Part shown: piece by piece, positions 12,819 through 22,005 of the stretch
Layout of the letters: every line of letters starts with the position of its first letter
Position numbering within the stretch: the stretch's first letter is position 1
Source of the DNA: Comamonadaceae bacterium
GTDB lineage: Bacteria > Pseudomonadota > Gammaproteobacteria > Burkholderiales > Burkholderiaceae_C
NCBI GenBank assembly: GCA_013297985.1
Contig: JAAFIY010000004.1
Coordinates: forward strand, 1-64,000
Direction: 5' to 3'
Length of the DNA: 64,000 bases
The notes under the pieces: generated by a model
What the model saw: only the letters and a program-made list of their open reading frames with translations
What the model was told of the DNA's origin: nothing
The model's database searches: none
Program-made: the position numbers and the translations under genes

Positions 12819-14030
12819 TCAGCCCGCAACGCCAGGGGCGGCGCGCGGCGCTTGCCGCATCAACACCACCAGGGCCCCGCCAATGATGGCCAGCGGCAAA
12901 AGCGACCCGGCATTGAGCCACCACCAGCCCTGGCTGGTTACCAGCGCGCCAGAACTGAACGCGCTCACAGCCAGGGTGGCAAACACGCAGAAGTTCAGAA
13001 ATCCCTGGGCGCGATCTTTTTCCTCAGGCCGGTAAGTCGTCAGCGCCAAGGTGGTGGCGCCAGTAAACAGAAAATTCCAGCCCACGCCCAACACAGCCAG
13101 CGCCACGGTGAACTGCGCCACGCTGTCGCCCGACAGGGCAATCGCCACGCACACCGCATTCAAGGCCAAGCCAACCGCCATCACCCGCAGCGAGCCAAAT
13201 CGGGCGATCAGGTGGCCCGTGAAAAAACCCGGCGCAAACATGCCCACCACATGCCACTGCAGGACGAAAGCAGCTTGGCCAAAGCTGTGGCCGCACTGCT
13301 GCATGGCCAGTGGCGTGGCGGCCATCAGCAGGTTCATCACCCCGTAGGCCAGGGCGCCACAGGCAGCCGCCACCACAAAGGTGGGTTGGCGCAACAGCTC
13401 GCGCACCGTGCGGCCGCCGCCTGCGGCGCTCTGCGCGGGCGGCTTGGGAAACTGGATGAACTGCATCAGCGCCGCCGACAGCACAGCAACGCCCGCCAAC
13501 ACCAGGTACACCGCCGCAAAGGGCGCGGCCAATGCGTCACGTGCCAGCACCGACAAGTTCGGGCCAATCACGGCGCCAATCAGCCCACCGGCCAACACCC
13601 AGCTAACCGCCTTGTCGCGCCCCGCTGGCCCGGCCAGCTCAGCGGCAGCAAAGCGATACAGCGCGGCGTTGGCGTTGTAGTAGCCAGCCATCAAGGTGGC
13701 CACGCACAACAGCCAGAAATTGGCGCTGATCACCGCATAGGCACACAAGAGCGCCGAACCAAAGGCCACCGCCAGCCCGATCTGAAACGACACCCGACGC
13801 CCCCACGCCGCTTGGCTGCGCGCCACCAAGCCCGTAGACAGTGCCCCGCCCACCACATAGCCCATCACCGGCAAAGTGGCCATCCAGCCAAAAGGCGCCA
13901 AGCTAAAGCCCACCAGGCCATTAATGGCGATAAAAGCCACGTTGTTCGTCATGAACAAACCCTGGCACAGGGTGAGCAGCCACAGGCCCAGGGGCGAGCG
14001 GGCGGGCGGCGGCGTGGAGGTAGCAGTCAT
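12819..14030 (-). CDS. major facilitator superfamily transporter
   Basis: A 403-residue permease with about twelve hydrophobic segments. I start at ATG 14030 (MTATSTPPPARS...), because the preceding 29 codons are Pro/Arg-rich and the first helix 'LGLWLLTLCQGLFMTNNVAF' begins soon after. A loop with 'ARSQAAWGRRVSFQIGLAV' between helices two and three corresponds to the family's A-motif region, and a longer cytoplasmic loop with 'FIQFPKPPAQSAAGGGRTVRELL' separates the two halves. 'RPEEKDRAQGFLNF' follows in the second half. The substrate is unknown; the sequence resembles uncharacterised drug- or metabolite-type carriers. Its promoter lies in 14031-14185 with a repeat element. Confidence 0.88.
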   Translation of the reverse strand: MTATSTPPPARSPLGLWLLTLCQGLFMTNNVAFIAINGLVGFSLAPFGWMATLPVMGYVVGGALSTGLVARSQAAWGRRVSFQIGLAVAFGSALLCAYAVISANFWLLCVATLMAGYYNANAALYRFAAAELAGPAGRDKAVSWVLAGGLIGAVIGPNLSVLARDALAAPFAAVYLVLAGVAVLSAALMQFIQFPKPPAQSAAGGGRTVRELLRQPTFVVAAACGALAYGVMNLLMAATPLAMQQCGHSFGQAAFVLQWHVVGMFAPGFFTGHLIARFGSLRVMAVGLALNAVCVAIALSGDSVAQFTVALAVLGVGWNFLFTGATTLALTTYRPEEKDRAQGFLNFCVFATLAVSAFSSGALVTSQGWWWLNAGSLLPLAIIGGALVVLMRQAPRAAPGVAG

Positions 14031-14143
14031 GGGCGGGCGGTGGTGCGGGCGAAGCGGCGGCACCCATTGTGTGCCTTGACTCGCCGGGCGCCGAATGAAA
14101 GGCGGGTGGCCTGCCACAGCGGCAGCAGGGTCAGCGCCTTTGC

Positions 14144-14183
14144 GCTACGTATTTGATAGCTAGTTGCGCTTATTTAATGGGCG
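14144..14183 (+). repeat. 40-bp GCTAY stem-loop element, copy I
   Basis: It lies between the MFS gene start and the methyltransferase stop. GCTAC and ATAGC-type arms, 17 bases end to end, are followed by a 23-base tail beginning TAGTTGCGCTT, closely like copy C at 53527. It ends GGGCG, two bases before the methyltransferase stop codon. Confidence 0.7.
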
Positions 14184-14185
14184 CA

Positions 14186-14977
14186 TCAAGCCTTTTTGAT
14201 GCCCACAAACACGCCGCGGTGGTGCTGCGCATAAGCACCGGTGGTCATGCACTCGGCAATGGCGGGGCCCAGGGGGTCGTACTGTTCAAACACAGTGTTG
14301 AAACCACCGTCGCTTAGGGTCTGCAGGATCGCTGCACGGGTCATCCAAAACGATTGCTCGTTGCCCCACGACGCCCAGCGGCTTTGCTCTTGTGCCGCCA
14401 TGTCGGTGCCGTCGGCGAATTCGCGGTACCACCGCCCGCGGCAGCCGTCATGCTCGAGCTCGGGCGACAGATAGGGCTCGTCGTGCGCAGGTGCAAAGTG
14501 CGTGTTCAGAATCAATACCCGCCGCGTGAGTCGCCCCAGGAGCTTTAGAAAGCTGTTGGGCGCATCGAGGTGGTAGAACAAGCCGCAGCACCAAGTGAAA
14601 TCAAAGCCGCCGCTGGCATCGGTGTGCTGCGCCAAGTGGCGCACGTCGTCACGCACATAGCGCAAGCCCGCAGGCGCTGCCAGCTGCACGCCGGCCCGCA
14701 CCGCCTCGCAAGCCGCAAAGTTGCTGGCCCGCGCCTCAACGCCCAAAGCGTTGAAACCCAGGCGAGCAAACTCCAAGGCATAGCCGCCTTCCAGACAGCC
14801 CAGGTCCACCATGGTGCGCCCAGCGGGGCCTGCCGGATAGACCAAATCGATCACCCGGCGGGCTGCACCAAACCAGGCCGAGTCGACGATGCGTTCGGCA
14901 CCCGGCAAGGTCCATTGACCGTTGTCTAGGCAGACGTTGTGGGCGGTATAGGTGGGGCTTTGAGTCATGGGTGGCAT
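14186..14977 (-). CDS. class I SAM-dependent methyltransferase
   Basis: About 263 residues. 'RTMVDLGCLEGGYALEFARLGFNALGVEA' (about residues 52-80) is the SAM-binding motif I with the acidic end of strand beta-2, and 'FDFTWCCGLFYHLDAPNSFLKLL' is the motif IV / post-motif region common in this fold. The C-terminal part carries 'SFWMTRAAILQTLSDGGFNTVFEQYDP', like small-molecule or lipid/sugar methyltransferases of the generic family 25 type. The ATG at 14977 is chosen (14968 is an alternative), because a longer frame would run into rsmE. It is third in the minus-strand series amgK-rsmE-methyltransferase. The substrate is unknown. Confidence 0.82.
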   Translation of the reverse strand: MPPMTQSPTYTAHNVCLDNGQWTLPGAERIVDSAWFGAARRVIDLVYPAGPAGRTMVDLGCLEGGYALEFARLGFNALGVEARASNFAACEAVRAGVQLAAPAGLRYVRDDVRHLAQHTDASGGFDFTWCCGLFYHLDAPNSFLKLLGRLTRRVLILNTHFAPAHDEPYLSPELEHDGCRGRWYREFADGTDMAAQEQSRWASWGNEQSFWMTRAAILQTLSDGGFNTVFEQYDPLGPAIAECMTTGAYAQHHRGVFVGIKKA

Positions 14978-15009
14978 GCCAAGGTCTGAACAGATTGGGC
15001 GCCGCAGGC

Positions 15010-15738
15010 TCAGGCCGACAAAGTCAGCCAAGCCAGCGCCGCCAGCGGGGCGGTGTCAGCACGCAGCACCCGCGCCCCAAGGCTCGCAGCGCTGAAGCCC
15101 GCCGCGAGCGCGGCGCGCAGTTCATCGTCGTGCAGGCCGCCCTCGGGGCCCGACAGCACCGTGGCGGCGTTCGGGACGGGCTGCGCCAACAGCGACAAGG
15201 GTGTGGCGGCGGTGGGGTGCAGCACCCAGCGAGCCGCGTGGGGCGGCGCATCGCGCAGCGCGTCGGCGAGCGGCTGCCATGCATCAATCTGCGGCACCCG
15301 GTTGCGCCCGCACTGCTCGCAGGCGGCCACTGCGACGGCTTGCCAGTGGGCGCGCTTTTTGTCGGCGCGGTCGCCGCTTAAGCGTAGCACCGCGCGTTGG
15401 GTGAGCACCGGGGTGATGCGGTCCACGCCGAGTTCGGTGGCTTTTTCCACCAAGCTGTCCATGCGGTCGTTGGCGGGGGGCGCCACCAGCAGATGCACGG
15501 CGCAGGCGGATTCGCGCTCCAGCAGCTGGTGCTCAATGAGGCGCAGCACCGTCTGGCTGCGGTGCATGGCTTGCACCTGAGCACTCCACTGGCCGCCCCC
15601 GCCGTCAAACACGGTGAGGGCATCGCCCGGCTGCAAACGCAGGACCTGGGTGTGGCGCGTGGCGACGGCATCTAGGGCCAATTCGGCCCCAGCGCCCATC
15701 AATACTGCCGAAGACGCTATAAAAATGCGAGCGCTCAT
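15010..15738 (-). CDS. rsmE: 16S rRNA (uracil-1498-N3)-methyltransferase
   Basis: A 242-residue SPOUT-class methyltransferase that modifies U1498 of 16S rRNA in the assembled 30S subunit. It has an N-terminal PUA-like barrel ('RHTQVLRLQPGDALTVFDGGG', residues 28-48) and a C-terminal knotted SAM-binding domain. Signatures are 'DRMDSLVEKATELGVDRITPVLTQRAV', 'QCGRNRVPQI', the knot motif 'VLSGPEGGLHDDEL' (about 190-203) and 'ASLGARVLRADTAPLAAL'. Length and motif order are standard. It starts 18 bp after the amgK stop and is probably co-transcribed with it. Confidence 0.95.
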   Translation of the reverse strand: MSARIFIASSAVLMGAGAELALDAVATRHTQVLRLQPGDALTVFDGGGGQWSAQVQAMHRSQTVLRLIEHQLLERESACAVHLLVAPPANDRMDSLVEKATELGVDRITPVLTQRAVLRLSGDRADKKRAHWQAVAVAACEQCGRNRVPQIDAWQPLADALRDAPPHAARWVLHPTAATPLSLLAQPVPNAATVLSGPEGGLHDDELRAALAAGFSAASLGARVLRADTAPLAALAWLTLSA

Positions 15739-15756
15739 GGTGCGCTGAGCAAGCCG

Positions 15757-16866
15757 CTACACCCGGCCATAGGCAAAGCCCTGTTGGGGCTGCAGGCCTT
15801 CGATCTGCTCAATCAGCCGACCCAGCAGCGCCAGTTCGCGATAGCGGCGGCAGGTGTGCAAGATGTAGCCGACAAAGCGCGGCGCATCGGCCAAATACTT
15901 GGGCTTGCCGTCACGCAGCGTGAGCCGCGCAAAGATGCCTGCCACCTTCAAATGCCGCTGCAAGCCCATCCATTCCACCGCGCGGTAGAACTCGCCAAAG
16001 TCGTCGCCCCAGCCGCTGGGGGATTCAGGCCCCAGCAAGCGCGCGCGCCGAGCGGCTTGCCAATAGCGGGCAACGACATCCACCACGGTCTCTTCGTCCC
16101 AGGTGGCGAACGCGTCGCGGGTCAGGCTGGCGATGTCGTAGGTGATGGGGCCATACAGCGCGTCTTGAAAATCCAGCACGCCCAGCGGCGCATCAGGATC
16201 GGCGTGGGGCGGCGGCACCATCAGGTTGCGCAGCATGTAGTCGCGGTGCACCAGCACCCGGGGCACCGACAGGTTTTGCGCGACGATCGCGTCAAACGAT
16301 TGCTGCAGCACGCGCTGCTGGGAATCGTCAAGCGTCAGGCCCTTGGCTTTCGCCAAGTACCAATCGGGGAACAGCGCCAGTTCGCGGCGCAACACGGCTT
16401 CGTCATAGGGCGGCAATACATCGGGGCTGCTGGCGCACTGCCACTGCAAGAGCGGGCCAATGGCGCGCTTCATGAACGCATGCGCCTGAGCTTCACGCTC
16501 GGTGCTGCCTTCGGGGGGCAGGTGCTGCAACACCGTTTGCGTGCCTAGATCGGTCAGCAACAAGAAACCGTCGGCCAAATTGGCGTGCAGGACCTCTGGC
16601 ACATTCAGCCCGGCATCGCGCATGTGCTGCGCCACGGCGATAAAAGGGCGGCAATCTTCGTGCTCAGGTGGCGCGTCCATGACCACCAGCGTGCCGTGGG
16701 TGCGGCTGGGCAGGCGCAGGTAGCGGCGAAAACTGGCGTCGGCGCTGGCCAAGTGCAAGCCCCCGAAATCCAGGCCATGTGCGGGCGCCACACTGCCAAG
16801 CCAAGCCAGGCATGCGGATTCGCGTTCAGTGCTGGGCCAGGTCAAGGAAGCGGGGGGTGGGTTCAT
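15757..16866 (-). CDS. amgK: AmgK-type N-acetylmuramate/N-acetylglucosamine kinase (aminoglycoside-phosphotransferase fold)
   Basis: A 369-residue kinase of the APH/choline-kinase fold. The catalytic loop is 'HRDYMLRNLMV' (HxDxxxxN, about residues 231-241) and the metal-binding block is 'GVLDFQDALYGPITYDIASL'. The family-like N-terminal 'SADASFRRYLRL' contacts the phosphate. AmgK phosphorylates MurNAc at C1 in a peptidoglycan recycling route that bypasses de novo UDP-MurNAc synthesis. The assignment rests on these motifs plus the classic divergent position next to lptD. In many species murU, encoding the next enzyme, follows directly; here rsmE does. The promoter region is shared with lptD (82 bp). 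Confidence 0.82.
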   Translation of the reverse strand: MNPPPASLTWPSTERESACLAWLGSVAPAHGLDFGGLHLASADASFRRYLRLPSRTHGTLVVMDAPPEHEDCRPFIAVAQHMRDAGLNVPEVLHANLADGFLLLTDLGTQTVLQHLPPEGSTEREAQAHAFMKRAIGPLLQWQCASSPDVLPPYDEAVLRRELALFPDWYLAKAKGLTLDDSQQRVLQQSFDAIVAQNLSVPRVLVHRDYMLRNLMVPPPHADPDAPLGVLDFQDALYGPITYDIASLTRDAFATWDEETVVDVVARYWQAARRARLLGPESPSGWGDDFGEFYRAVEWMGLQRHLKVAGIFARLTLRDGKPKYLADAPRFVGYILHTCRRYRELALLGRLIEQIEGLQPQQGFAYGRV

Positions 16867-16948
16867 GCAGGGCGTGAGCTAGGGCTGACGACAACGTGGT
16901 CGCCACAGTGAATCTGGATAATGAAACGATTGTAGAAACCGCCTTCCA
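16867..16948. promoter_or_regulatory. divergent amgK/lptD promoter region
   Basis: 82 bp between two start codons must hold both promoters. On the plus strand GATAAT at 16917-16922 is a reasonable -10 for lptD, but no good -35 sits 17 bases upstream. Confidence 0.4.
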
Positions 16949-19342
16949 ATGACGCCGCCTTTTCGTTTGCTTCCTTTGGCTCATGCCTGCATCTGGTTGG
17001 GCCTTGCGGCAACGCAAATGGCCACGGCCGAATCGCCGACACCCGAGCCGCCGGACTGGCGGGGGCAGCCAGGCGGTGAACCGCTGCCCCCGCCAAGCTT
17101 GCGCATCACGCCCCGGTTGTCAGAAAACATCACCCCTGTGCAGCGCGGTGAAGCGCCCACCTTTATTCAGGCCGACCGCGCCATGGGCCGCCCTGATCTG
17201 GATGTGCAGCTCGAAGGCAATGTCGAACTGCGCCGCAACGACACCGTCATCCGCGCTGACCGCATCGACTACTACCAACCCGATGACCTGGCCAAGGCGC
17301 GCGGCAATGTGCGGGTGAACCGTGCAGGCAATGTGTTTGAAGGGCCTGAACTACAGCTCAAGCTGGATTCGTTTGAAGGCTTTTTTATCGAGCCGCGCTA
17401 TCAGTTTTTGCGCAACGGCGCCCACGGCACCGCCGCCCGGGCCGATTTTTTAGACGCTGACCGCGCGGTGGTGCGCCAAGCCACCTACACCACCTGCGAA
17501 CGTCGCCCGGGGCCGTCATGGCTGCCAGACTGGGTCTTGTCTGCCACGGTGCTGCGCATCGACAACGAAACCCAAACTGGCGAAGCCGAAGGCGGCGTGC
17601 TGCGCTTTAAAAACGTGCCGGTGTTGGCGTTTCCCAGCATCAGTTTTCCCTTGGGCGACGCGCGCAAGTCGGGTTGGCTGCCGCCCACCATCGGGCTGGA
17701 CAACTTGAACGGGCTTGAGCTGAGCCTGCCGTACTACTGGAACATTGCCCCGCAGCGCGACGCCACGATCACCCCCACGGTGATGGCCAAGCGGGGCTTG
17801 GATTTGGGCGGCGAGTTTCGCTATTTGGACCCCGCCTACAACGGCACCCTGCGCGGCAATTTCATGGCCAATGACCGCTTGCGCGAGCGCAACCGTTGGG
17901 GCTTTCACGCGCAGCACATTGGTGCGGTGGGTGTGCCGGGTGTGGGCCCCGTGGGCGTGGCCTTGAACCTGAACCGGGTGAGCGACGACAACTACTGGCG
18001 TGACTTCTCCCGCGCCCAGCCCTCACTTACCCAGCGCTTGCTGCCCAACGACATCAACTTGGCGTGGTCGCAGGGGCCGTTTACCTTGATCGGCCGCTCG
18101 CTCACTTGGCAAACGCTGCAAGACGCGGCGGCGCCCATCGTGCCGCCGTACGACCGCAGCCCACAGCTGCTGGGGCGCTGGCAGCGGCTGGATCTCGCGG
18201 GTTTTGAAGCATTGGTAGAAGTCGACAGCACCCACTTTGAAGGCGACCGCCAACGCACCTTGCAGCCCAATGCGCACCGGCGCTATGCCATGGCCACGCT
18301 GGCGCGGCCGTGGATATGGCCCGGCGCGTTCATCACGCCCCGGGTGCGGCTGCACACCACGCAGTACACCTTTGATGCGCCACTGGCCAGCACGGGCCAG
18401 CGCACTGCCCAGCGTTCGGTGCCCACCTTCAGCCTAGACAGCGGCTTGATCTTTGAGCGCGACACCCAGCTGTTTGGCCGCGCCTGGCGCCAAACGCTGG
18501 AGCCGCGTGCCCTGTATGTGTATACGCCGTTCAAAGACCAAAACTTTTTGCCCAACTACGACAGCGCGGCCAATGACTTCAACTTTGGCACTGTCTTTAC
18601 CGACAACGCGTTTGGCGGCAATGACCGCATCTCTGATAACAACCTGCTCACCTTGGGCGTCACCAGCCGCTTGTATGACCCCGACAGTGGCGCCGAAACC
18701 CTGCGCGTGGGCGTAGCGCAGCGCTTGCGGTTTGCCGATCAACGCGTGACCTTGCCTGGCGGGGCACCGGTGTCTGACCGCTTGAGCGACATCTTGCTTG
18801 GCGCTGCAGTCAATTTGACGCGGCGCTGGTCGGTCGACAGCACCTTGCAGTTCAACCCCGACACGCGCCGTTCGATTCGCAACACAGCAGGTGTGCGCTA
18901 CCAGCCGGGGCCCTATCGGGTGGTGAATGCCGCGTATCGCTTGCAGCGTGGATCTAGCGAACAACTGGATGTGTCGTGGCAGTGGCCCCTGGCCGAAGTG
19001 TTCAGCCCCAGCACCCTGCTGGGCGCCGTGCCCGGTCAGGCCCTGGGTGCGGGCCAGTGGTACACCGTGGGTCGCACCAACTACAGCATGCGCGAGCGCA
19101 AACTCGTCGATGCCGTCGTCGGTCTGGAATATGACGCAGGCTGCTGGCTCGGCCGCGTGGTGTTTGAGCGCCTGCAGCGCAGCAACGCCACCGCCAACCA
19201 ACGACTGCTGTTTCAATTGGAGTTTGTAGGCTTTTCGCGCCTGGGCACCAATACCTTGCGCAGCCTGCGCGAAAACATTCCGCGCTATCAGTTGCTGCGC
19301 GAAAGCAGCACCGAACCCGGCCGATTCACCCGCTACGATTGA
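16949..19342 (+). CDS. lptD: LPS-assembly outer-membrane protein LptD
   Basis: A 797-residue protein that inserts lipopolysaccharide into the outer leaflet together with LptE. A signal peptide covers about residues 1-28. An N-terminal OstA/LptA-like beta-jellyroll carries repeats such as 'VQLEGNVELRRNDTVIRADRIDYYQPDDLAKARGNV'. The large barrel domain shows 'PSISFPLGDARKSGWLPPTIG', 'LSLPYYWNIAPQRDATITPT', 'GGEFRYLDPAYNGTLRGNFM' and 'LEPRALYVYTPFKDQNFLPNYDSA'. The mature protein contains only two cysteines (Cys183, 'TTCERRPG', and Cys732, 'AGCWLG'), which would allow a single N- to C-domain disulfide rather than the two seen in E. coli. surA follows 86 bp downstream, as in other beta-proteobacteria. 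Confidence 0.97.
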   Translation: MTPPFRLLPLAHACIWLGLAATQMATAESPTPEPPDWRGQPGGEPLPPPSLRITPRLSENITPVQRGEAPTFIQADRAMGRPDLDVQLEGNVELRRNDTVIRADRIDYYQPDDLAKARGNVRVNRAGNVFEGPELQLKLDSFEGFFIEPRYQFLRNGAHGTAARADFLDADRAVVRQATYTTCERRPGPSWLPDWVLSATVLRIDNETQTGEAEGGVLRFKNVPVLAFPSISFPLGDARKSGWLPPTIGLDNLNGLELSLPYYWNIAPQRDATITPTVMAKRGLDLGGEFRYLDPAYNGTLRGNFMANDRLRERNRWGFHAQHIGAVGVPGVGPVGVALNLNRVSDDNYWRDFSRAQPSLTQRLLPNDINLAWSQGPFTLIGRSLTWQTLQDAAAPIVPPYDRSPQLLGRWQRLDLAGFEALVEVDSTHFEGDRQRTLQPNAHRRYAMATLARPWIWPGAFITPRVRLHTTQYTFDAPLASTGQRTAQRSVPTFSLDSGLIFERDTQLFGRAWRQTLEPRALYVYTPFKDQNFLPNYDSAANDFNFGTVFTDNAFGGNDRISDNNLLTLGVTSRLYDPDSGAETLRVGVAQRLRFADQRVTLPGGAPVSDRLSDILLGAAVNLTRRWSVDSTLQFNPDTRRSIRNTAGVRYQPGPYRVVNAAYRLQRGSSEQLDVSWQWPLAEVFSPSTLLGAVPGQALGAGQWYTVGRTNYSMRERKLVDAVVGLEYDAGCWLGRVVFERLQRSNATANQRLLFQLEFVGFSRLGTNTLRSLRENIPRYQLLRESSTEPGRFTRYD

Positions 19343-19428
19343 CCGTTTGCCTGCACCCACCGTGCAGGCCTGCGAGGAGACCCGAACTTTTCGTGTGTTG
19401 CCTCGTCCACTCGTGCCAAGGAGCACGC

Positions 19429-20889
19429 ATGCCTGAATCTTCTGCTTCGAAGTCGCTGACGGCCACCCTCGCCACCGCTGTTGCCACCGCGCTGGCCGCC
19501 GTGTTGGTGGCCGCGCCAGTTGTGGCGCAAGTCGCGCCCACCCCGGCCGCAAGTGGCAGCGCACCGACACCCGCCGGCGGCGCCGCACCTTCACTGCGGG
19601 TGACACCCTCCACCCAAACCGTCACGCGCGCCGCGCGGCGCACCGACACCCGCGCCCCGCAAGCGGGCGACTACATCGTGGCCTTGGTCAATTCAGACCC
19701 GATTACCAACCACGAAGTGCGCACCCGCCTGGCTCGCGCCGAGCGCCAACTAGACGCCCAAGGCGATACCTCTTCACGCGACGACCGCCTGCGCCGCGTG
19801 CTTGATTTGCTGATTGAAGAGCGCGCCCAGGTGGCGCTGGCCAAAGAGCAGGGCATGCGCATTGAGGATTCATTGGTAGAGCAAGCCGAGCAAACTGTGG
19901 CCGCGCAGAACCAGATGACGGTGCCCACTTTGCATGAGCGGCTGCGAGCTGACGGCATGCCGCTAGCCATCTTTCGCGACAACCTGCGCAACCAGCTCAT
20001 GGTGCAGCGCTTGCGCGAACGCGAGCTAGAAAGCCGAGTGCGCATGACAGAGGCCGAGGTAGATCAGGCCGTGCTCGATATGCGCAGCCAGCGTGTGGTG
20101 GTGGAGCCCGCCCAGGGCGAGCTGGCGCAGGTGCTGATTGAGGTACCCGAAAACGCCACCGCCGCCCAGCGCAACGCGCTGCGTGAGCGCGCCGAAACCG
20201 TGGCGCGCCGCGCCCGCTCGGGCGAAGACTTTGCGGCCTTGGTGCGCGAATTTTCCGACGGCGATCGCAGCAACGGCGGCAGCCTGGGCTTGCGCCCTGC
20301 GGAGCGTTTGCCCGAGCTGTTTGTGCGCGCAACCGATCAAACGCCTGCGGGTGGCGTGGCCGGGCCCGTGCAGTCGGGTGCGGGCTGGCACATCATCAAA
20401 GTGCTGCAGCGGGTTGAAGAAAAAACCGAAAGCGTGGGCACCACCGTGGCCCAAACCCGGGCGCGACACATCTTGCTGCGCGCCAGCCCCCGTTTGAGCG
20501 AAGCCGCTGCCCGCGAAAGGCTGGCCGACTTGCGCCGCCGCATCGACCGCGGAGAAGACTTCGCCGCGCTGGCCCGTGAGCTCAGCCAAGACCCGAGCGC
20601 AGCCAGTGGCGGCGAGCTCGGCTGGGTGAGTCCTGGGCAGTTTGTGCCTGAGTTTGAGGCGGTGATGGACACCTTGGACATCAACCAGATCAGCCCGCCA
20701 GTGGCATCGCGCTTTGGCCTGCACCTCATCCAAGTGCTAGAGCGCCGCGACGCCCCGCTGAGCGAACGTGAACAACGCAATTTGGCCCGCGCCGCGCTGC
20801 GCGAACGCAAGATTGAGCAGGCCTATACCGCTTGGGCGCAAGAGGTGCGCGGGCGGGCTTGGGTGGAACTGCGCGAGCCGCCGCAGTGA
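19429..20889 (+). CDS. surA: periplasmic peptidyl-prolyl isomerase / chaperone SurA
   Basis: 486 residues. ATG 19429 is preceded by AAGGAG and begins a signal peptide ('[20 protein letters not shown]'); the upstream in-frame extension is ignored. After a low-complexity Ala/Pro linker comes the SurA N-domain ('[27 protein letters not shown]', then '[31 protein letters not shown]'). Two parvulin (PPIC) domains follow: the first near residues 205-310 ('[16 protein letters not shown]', '[20 protein letters not shown]', '[10 protein letters not shown]') and the second near 330-430 ('[14 protein letters not shown]', '[27 protein letters not shown]', '[12 protein letters not shown]'). It chaperones outer-membrane proteins, including LptD. 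Its stop overlaps the rsmA start. Confidence 0.96.
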   Translation: MPESSASKSLTATLATAVATALAAVLVAAPVVAQVAPTPAASGSAPTPAGGAAPSLRVTPSTQTVTRAARRTDTRAPQAGDYIVALVNSDPITNHEVRTRLARAERQLDAQGDTSSRDDRLRRVLDLLIEERAQVALAKEQGMRIEDSLVEQAEQTVAAQNQMTVPTLHERLRADGMPLAIFRDNLRNQLMVQRLRERELESRVRMTEAEVDQAVLDMRSQRVVVEPAQGELAQVLIEVPENATAAQRNALRERAETVARRARSGEDFAALVREFSDGDRSNGGSLGLRPAERLPELFVRATDQTPAGGVAGPVQSGAGWHIIKVLQRVEEKTESVGTTVAQTRARHILLRASPRLSEAAARERLADLRRRIDRGEDFAALARELSQDPSAASGGELGWVSPGQFVPEFEAVMDTLDINQISPPVASRFGLHLIQVLERRDAPLSEREQRNLARAALRERKIEQAYTAWAQEVRGRAWVELREPPQ

Positions 20890-20969
20890 CGGCTGCGCGC
20901 AAGGCCGGGGACTCGCGAGCTGCCACAGTTACGGCTGCGCGCAAGAGCGGGGACGCGCGAGCCGCCCCT
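20886..20969 (+). repeat. 42-bp tandem duplication at the start of rsmA
   Basis: Two adjacent 42-base units (20886-20927 and 20928-20969) encode [14 protein letters not shown] and [14 protein letters not shown]. They keep the reading frame. The first unit contains the GTG that overlaps the surA stop; the second carries GTT at that place, and another GTG follows at 20970. Confidence 0.85.
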
Positions 20970-21764
20970 GTGCGCACCGGCTGGGCTGCCCTGGGCGCCC
21001 GCCACCTGGCACGCAAGCGCTTCGGCCAGCATTTTTTAAGCGACCCCGGCGTGCTGGACGACATCGTGCGCGCCATTGACCCCCGCCCGGGCGACGCCAT
21101 GCTTGAGATTGGCCCTGGTCTGGGCGCGATGACGCAGCCCTTGGCCGAGCGCCTGGGCCGCTTGGTGGTGGTGGAACTTGATCGAGATCTGGCCGGGCGA
21201 CTGGCCGCCCATGCCCAACTCACCGTGCTTGAAACCGATGTACTGAAACTGCCGCTTGCGGCCGTCCTATCAGCCTGTGGCGCTACAAAAATAAGAGTAG
21301 TGGGCAATCTGCCCTACAACATCTCCACTCCCATCTTGTTTCACTTGCTGGACTGGGCGCCGCAAGTGATTGATCAGCATTTCATGCTGCAAAGGGAAGT
21401 GGTGCAGCGCATGGTGGCCGCGCCCAGCACCGCCGCCTATGGGCGCTTGTCGGTGATGCTGCAGTGGCGCTATGCGATGGATTCGGTGCTGGACGTACCG
21501 CCTACCGCCTTTGACCCGCCGCCCCGTGTCATGAGTGCTGTGGTGCGGATGGTGCCGCGCCCAGAGCCTGCGCCGGTAGCGCCCAACATGCTTGAAGAGG
21601 TGGTGCGCGTGGCCTTCAGCCAGCGGCGCAAACTATTGCGCCACACACTGGGGCCCTGGTTGGCCCAGCATGCGCCGCAGCTTGCGTTTGACTTGCAGCG
21701 CCGCGCCGAGGAGGTATCGGTGGCCGACTACGTCGAGCTGGCGCAGTCGGTACCAAGCGCCTAA
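20886..21764 (+). CDS. rsmA: 16S rRNA (adenine-1518/1519-N6)-dimethyltransferase
   Basis: About 292 residues from GTG 20886, which overlaps the surA stop (GTGA, translational coupling). It dimethylates A1518 and A1519 of 16S rRNA. After an unusual N-terminal extension come '[23 protein letters not shown]', SAM motif I '[31 protein letters not shown]', and the catalytic '[18 protein letters not shown]' (NLPY). The target-binding C-terminal domain has '[13 protein letters not shown]', '[20 protein letters not shown]' and '[17 protein letters not shown]'. The extension is a 14-residue unit present twice (see the tandem repeat). GTG 20970, just after the repeats, is an alternative start that would remove them. 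A second A-rich patch at 21282-21300 interrupts the GC-rich codon pattern ahead of NLPY. Confidence 0.95.
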   Translation: MTAARKAGDSRAATVTAARKSGDARAAPVRTGWAALGARHLARKRFGQHFLSDPGVLDDIVRAIDPRPGDAMLEIGPGLGAMTQPLAERLGRLVVVELDRDLAGRLAAHAQLTVLETDVLKLPLAAVLSACGATKIRVVGNLPYNISTPILFHLLDWAPQVIDQHFMLQREVVQRMVAAPSTAAYGRLSVMLQWRYAMDSVLDVPPTAFDPPPRVMSAVVRMVPRPEPAPVAPNMLEEVVRVAFSQRRKLLRHTLGPWLAQHAPQLAFDLQRRAEEVSVADYVELAQSVPSA

Positions 21765-21823
21765 GGCCGCGCACACCGCAACCCATGCCGAACGGCGAGT
21801 CCGGCGCGGTGCTCAAGTGACAC

Positions 21824-22005
21824 TCAGGCCGCGTCTAGCCAGTAGCCTGCGTTGAAAGGGCTGCTCATGCGCAGCGCCTGGGGGCTCACATCAGTGAGCA
21901 AGCCGCCGGTAATTTTTTCGCCGTTGTCGGCGGGTGCCTCATCAGCACCACCGTCGGGGTTAGCCTCATTGGCCCGTTCTGCTTGGCTGGCTTGTGCAGA
22001 ACGGG
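21824..22005 (-). pseudogene. coding-like tail downstream of barstar in another frame
   Basis: Directly after the barstar stop, a frame shifted relative to barstar stays open on the minus strand to a stop at 21824. It encodes an acidic, then hydrophobic stretch ending 'TGGLLTDVSPQALRMSSPFNAGYWLDAA', with GC-rich third positions like the surrounding genes. It has no start codon of its own outside the barstar gene. It could be a C-terminal extension of the inhibitor lost by a frameshift, the remnant of an older gene, or chance. I do not recognise a family. Confidence 0.25.

Noticed and set aside
12786..14156. 456-residue plus-strand frame over the MFS gene
   Set aside because: Extremely His/Gln/Arg-rich and hydrophilic; it mirrors the membrane protein on the other strand.
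18434..19606. 390-residue minus-strand frame over lptD
   Set aside because: Shadow of lptD, with no recognisable domain.
21282..21300. GCTAC...GTAG A-rich patch in rsmA as a further 40-bp element
   Set aside because: The dyad is 19 rather than 17 bases and the tail does not match; too weak to list as a copy.
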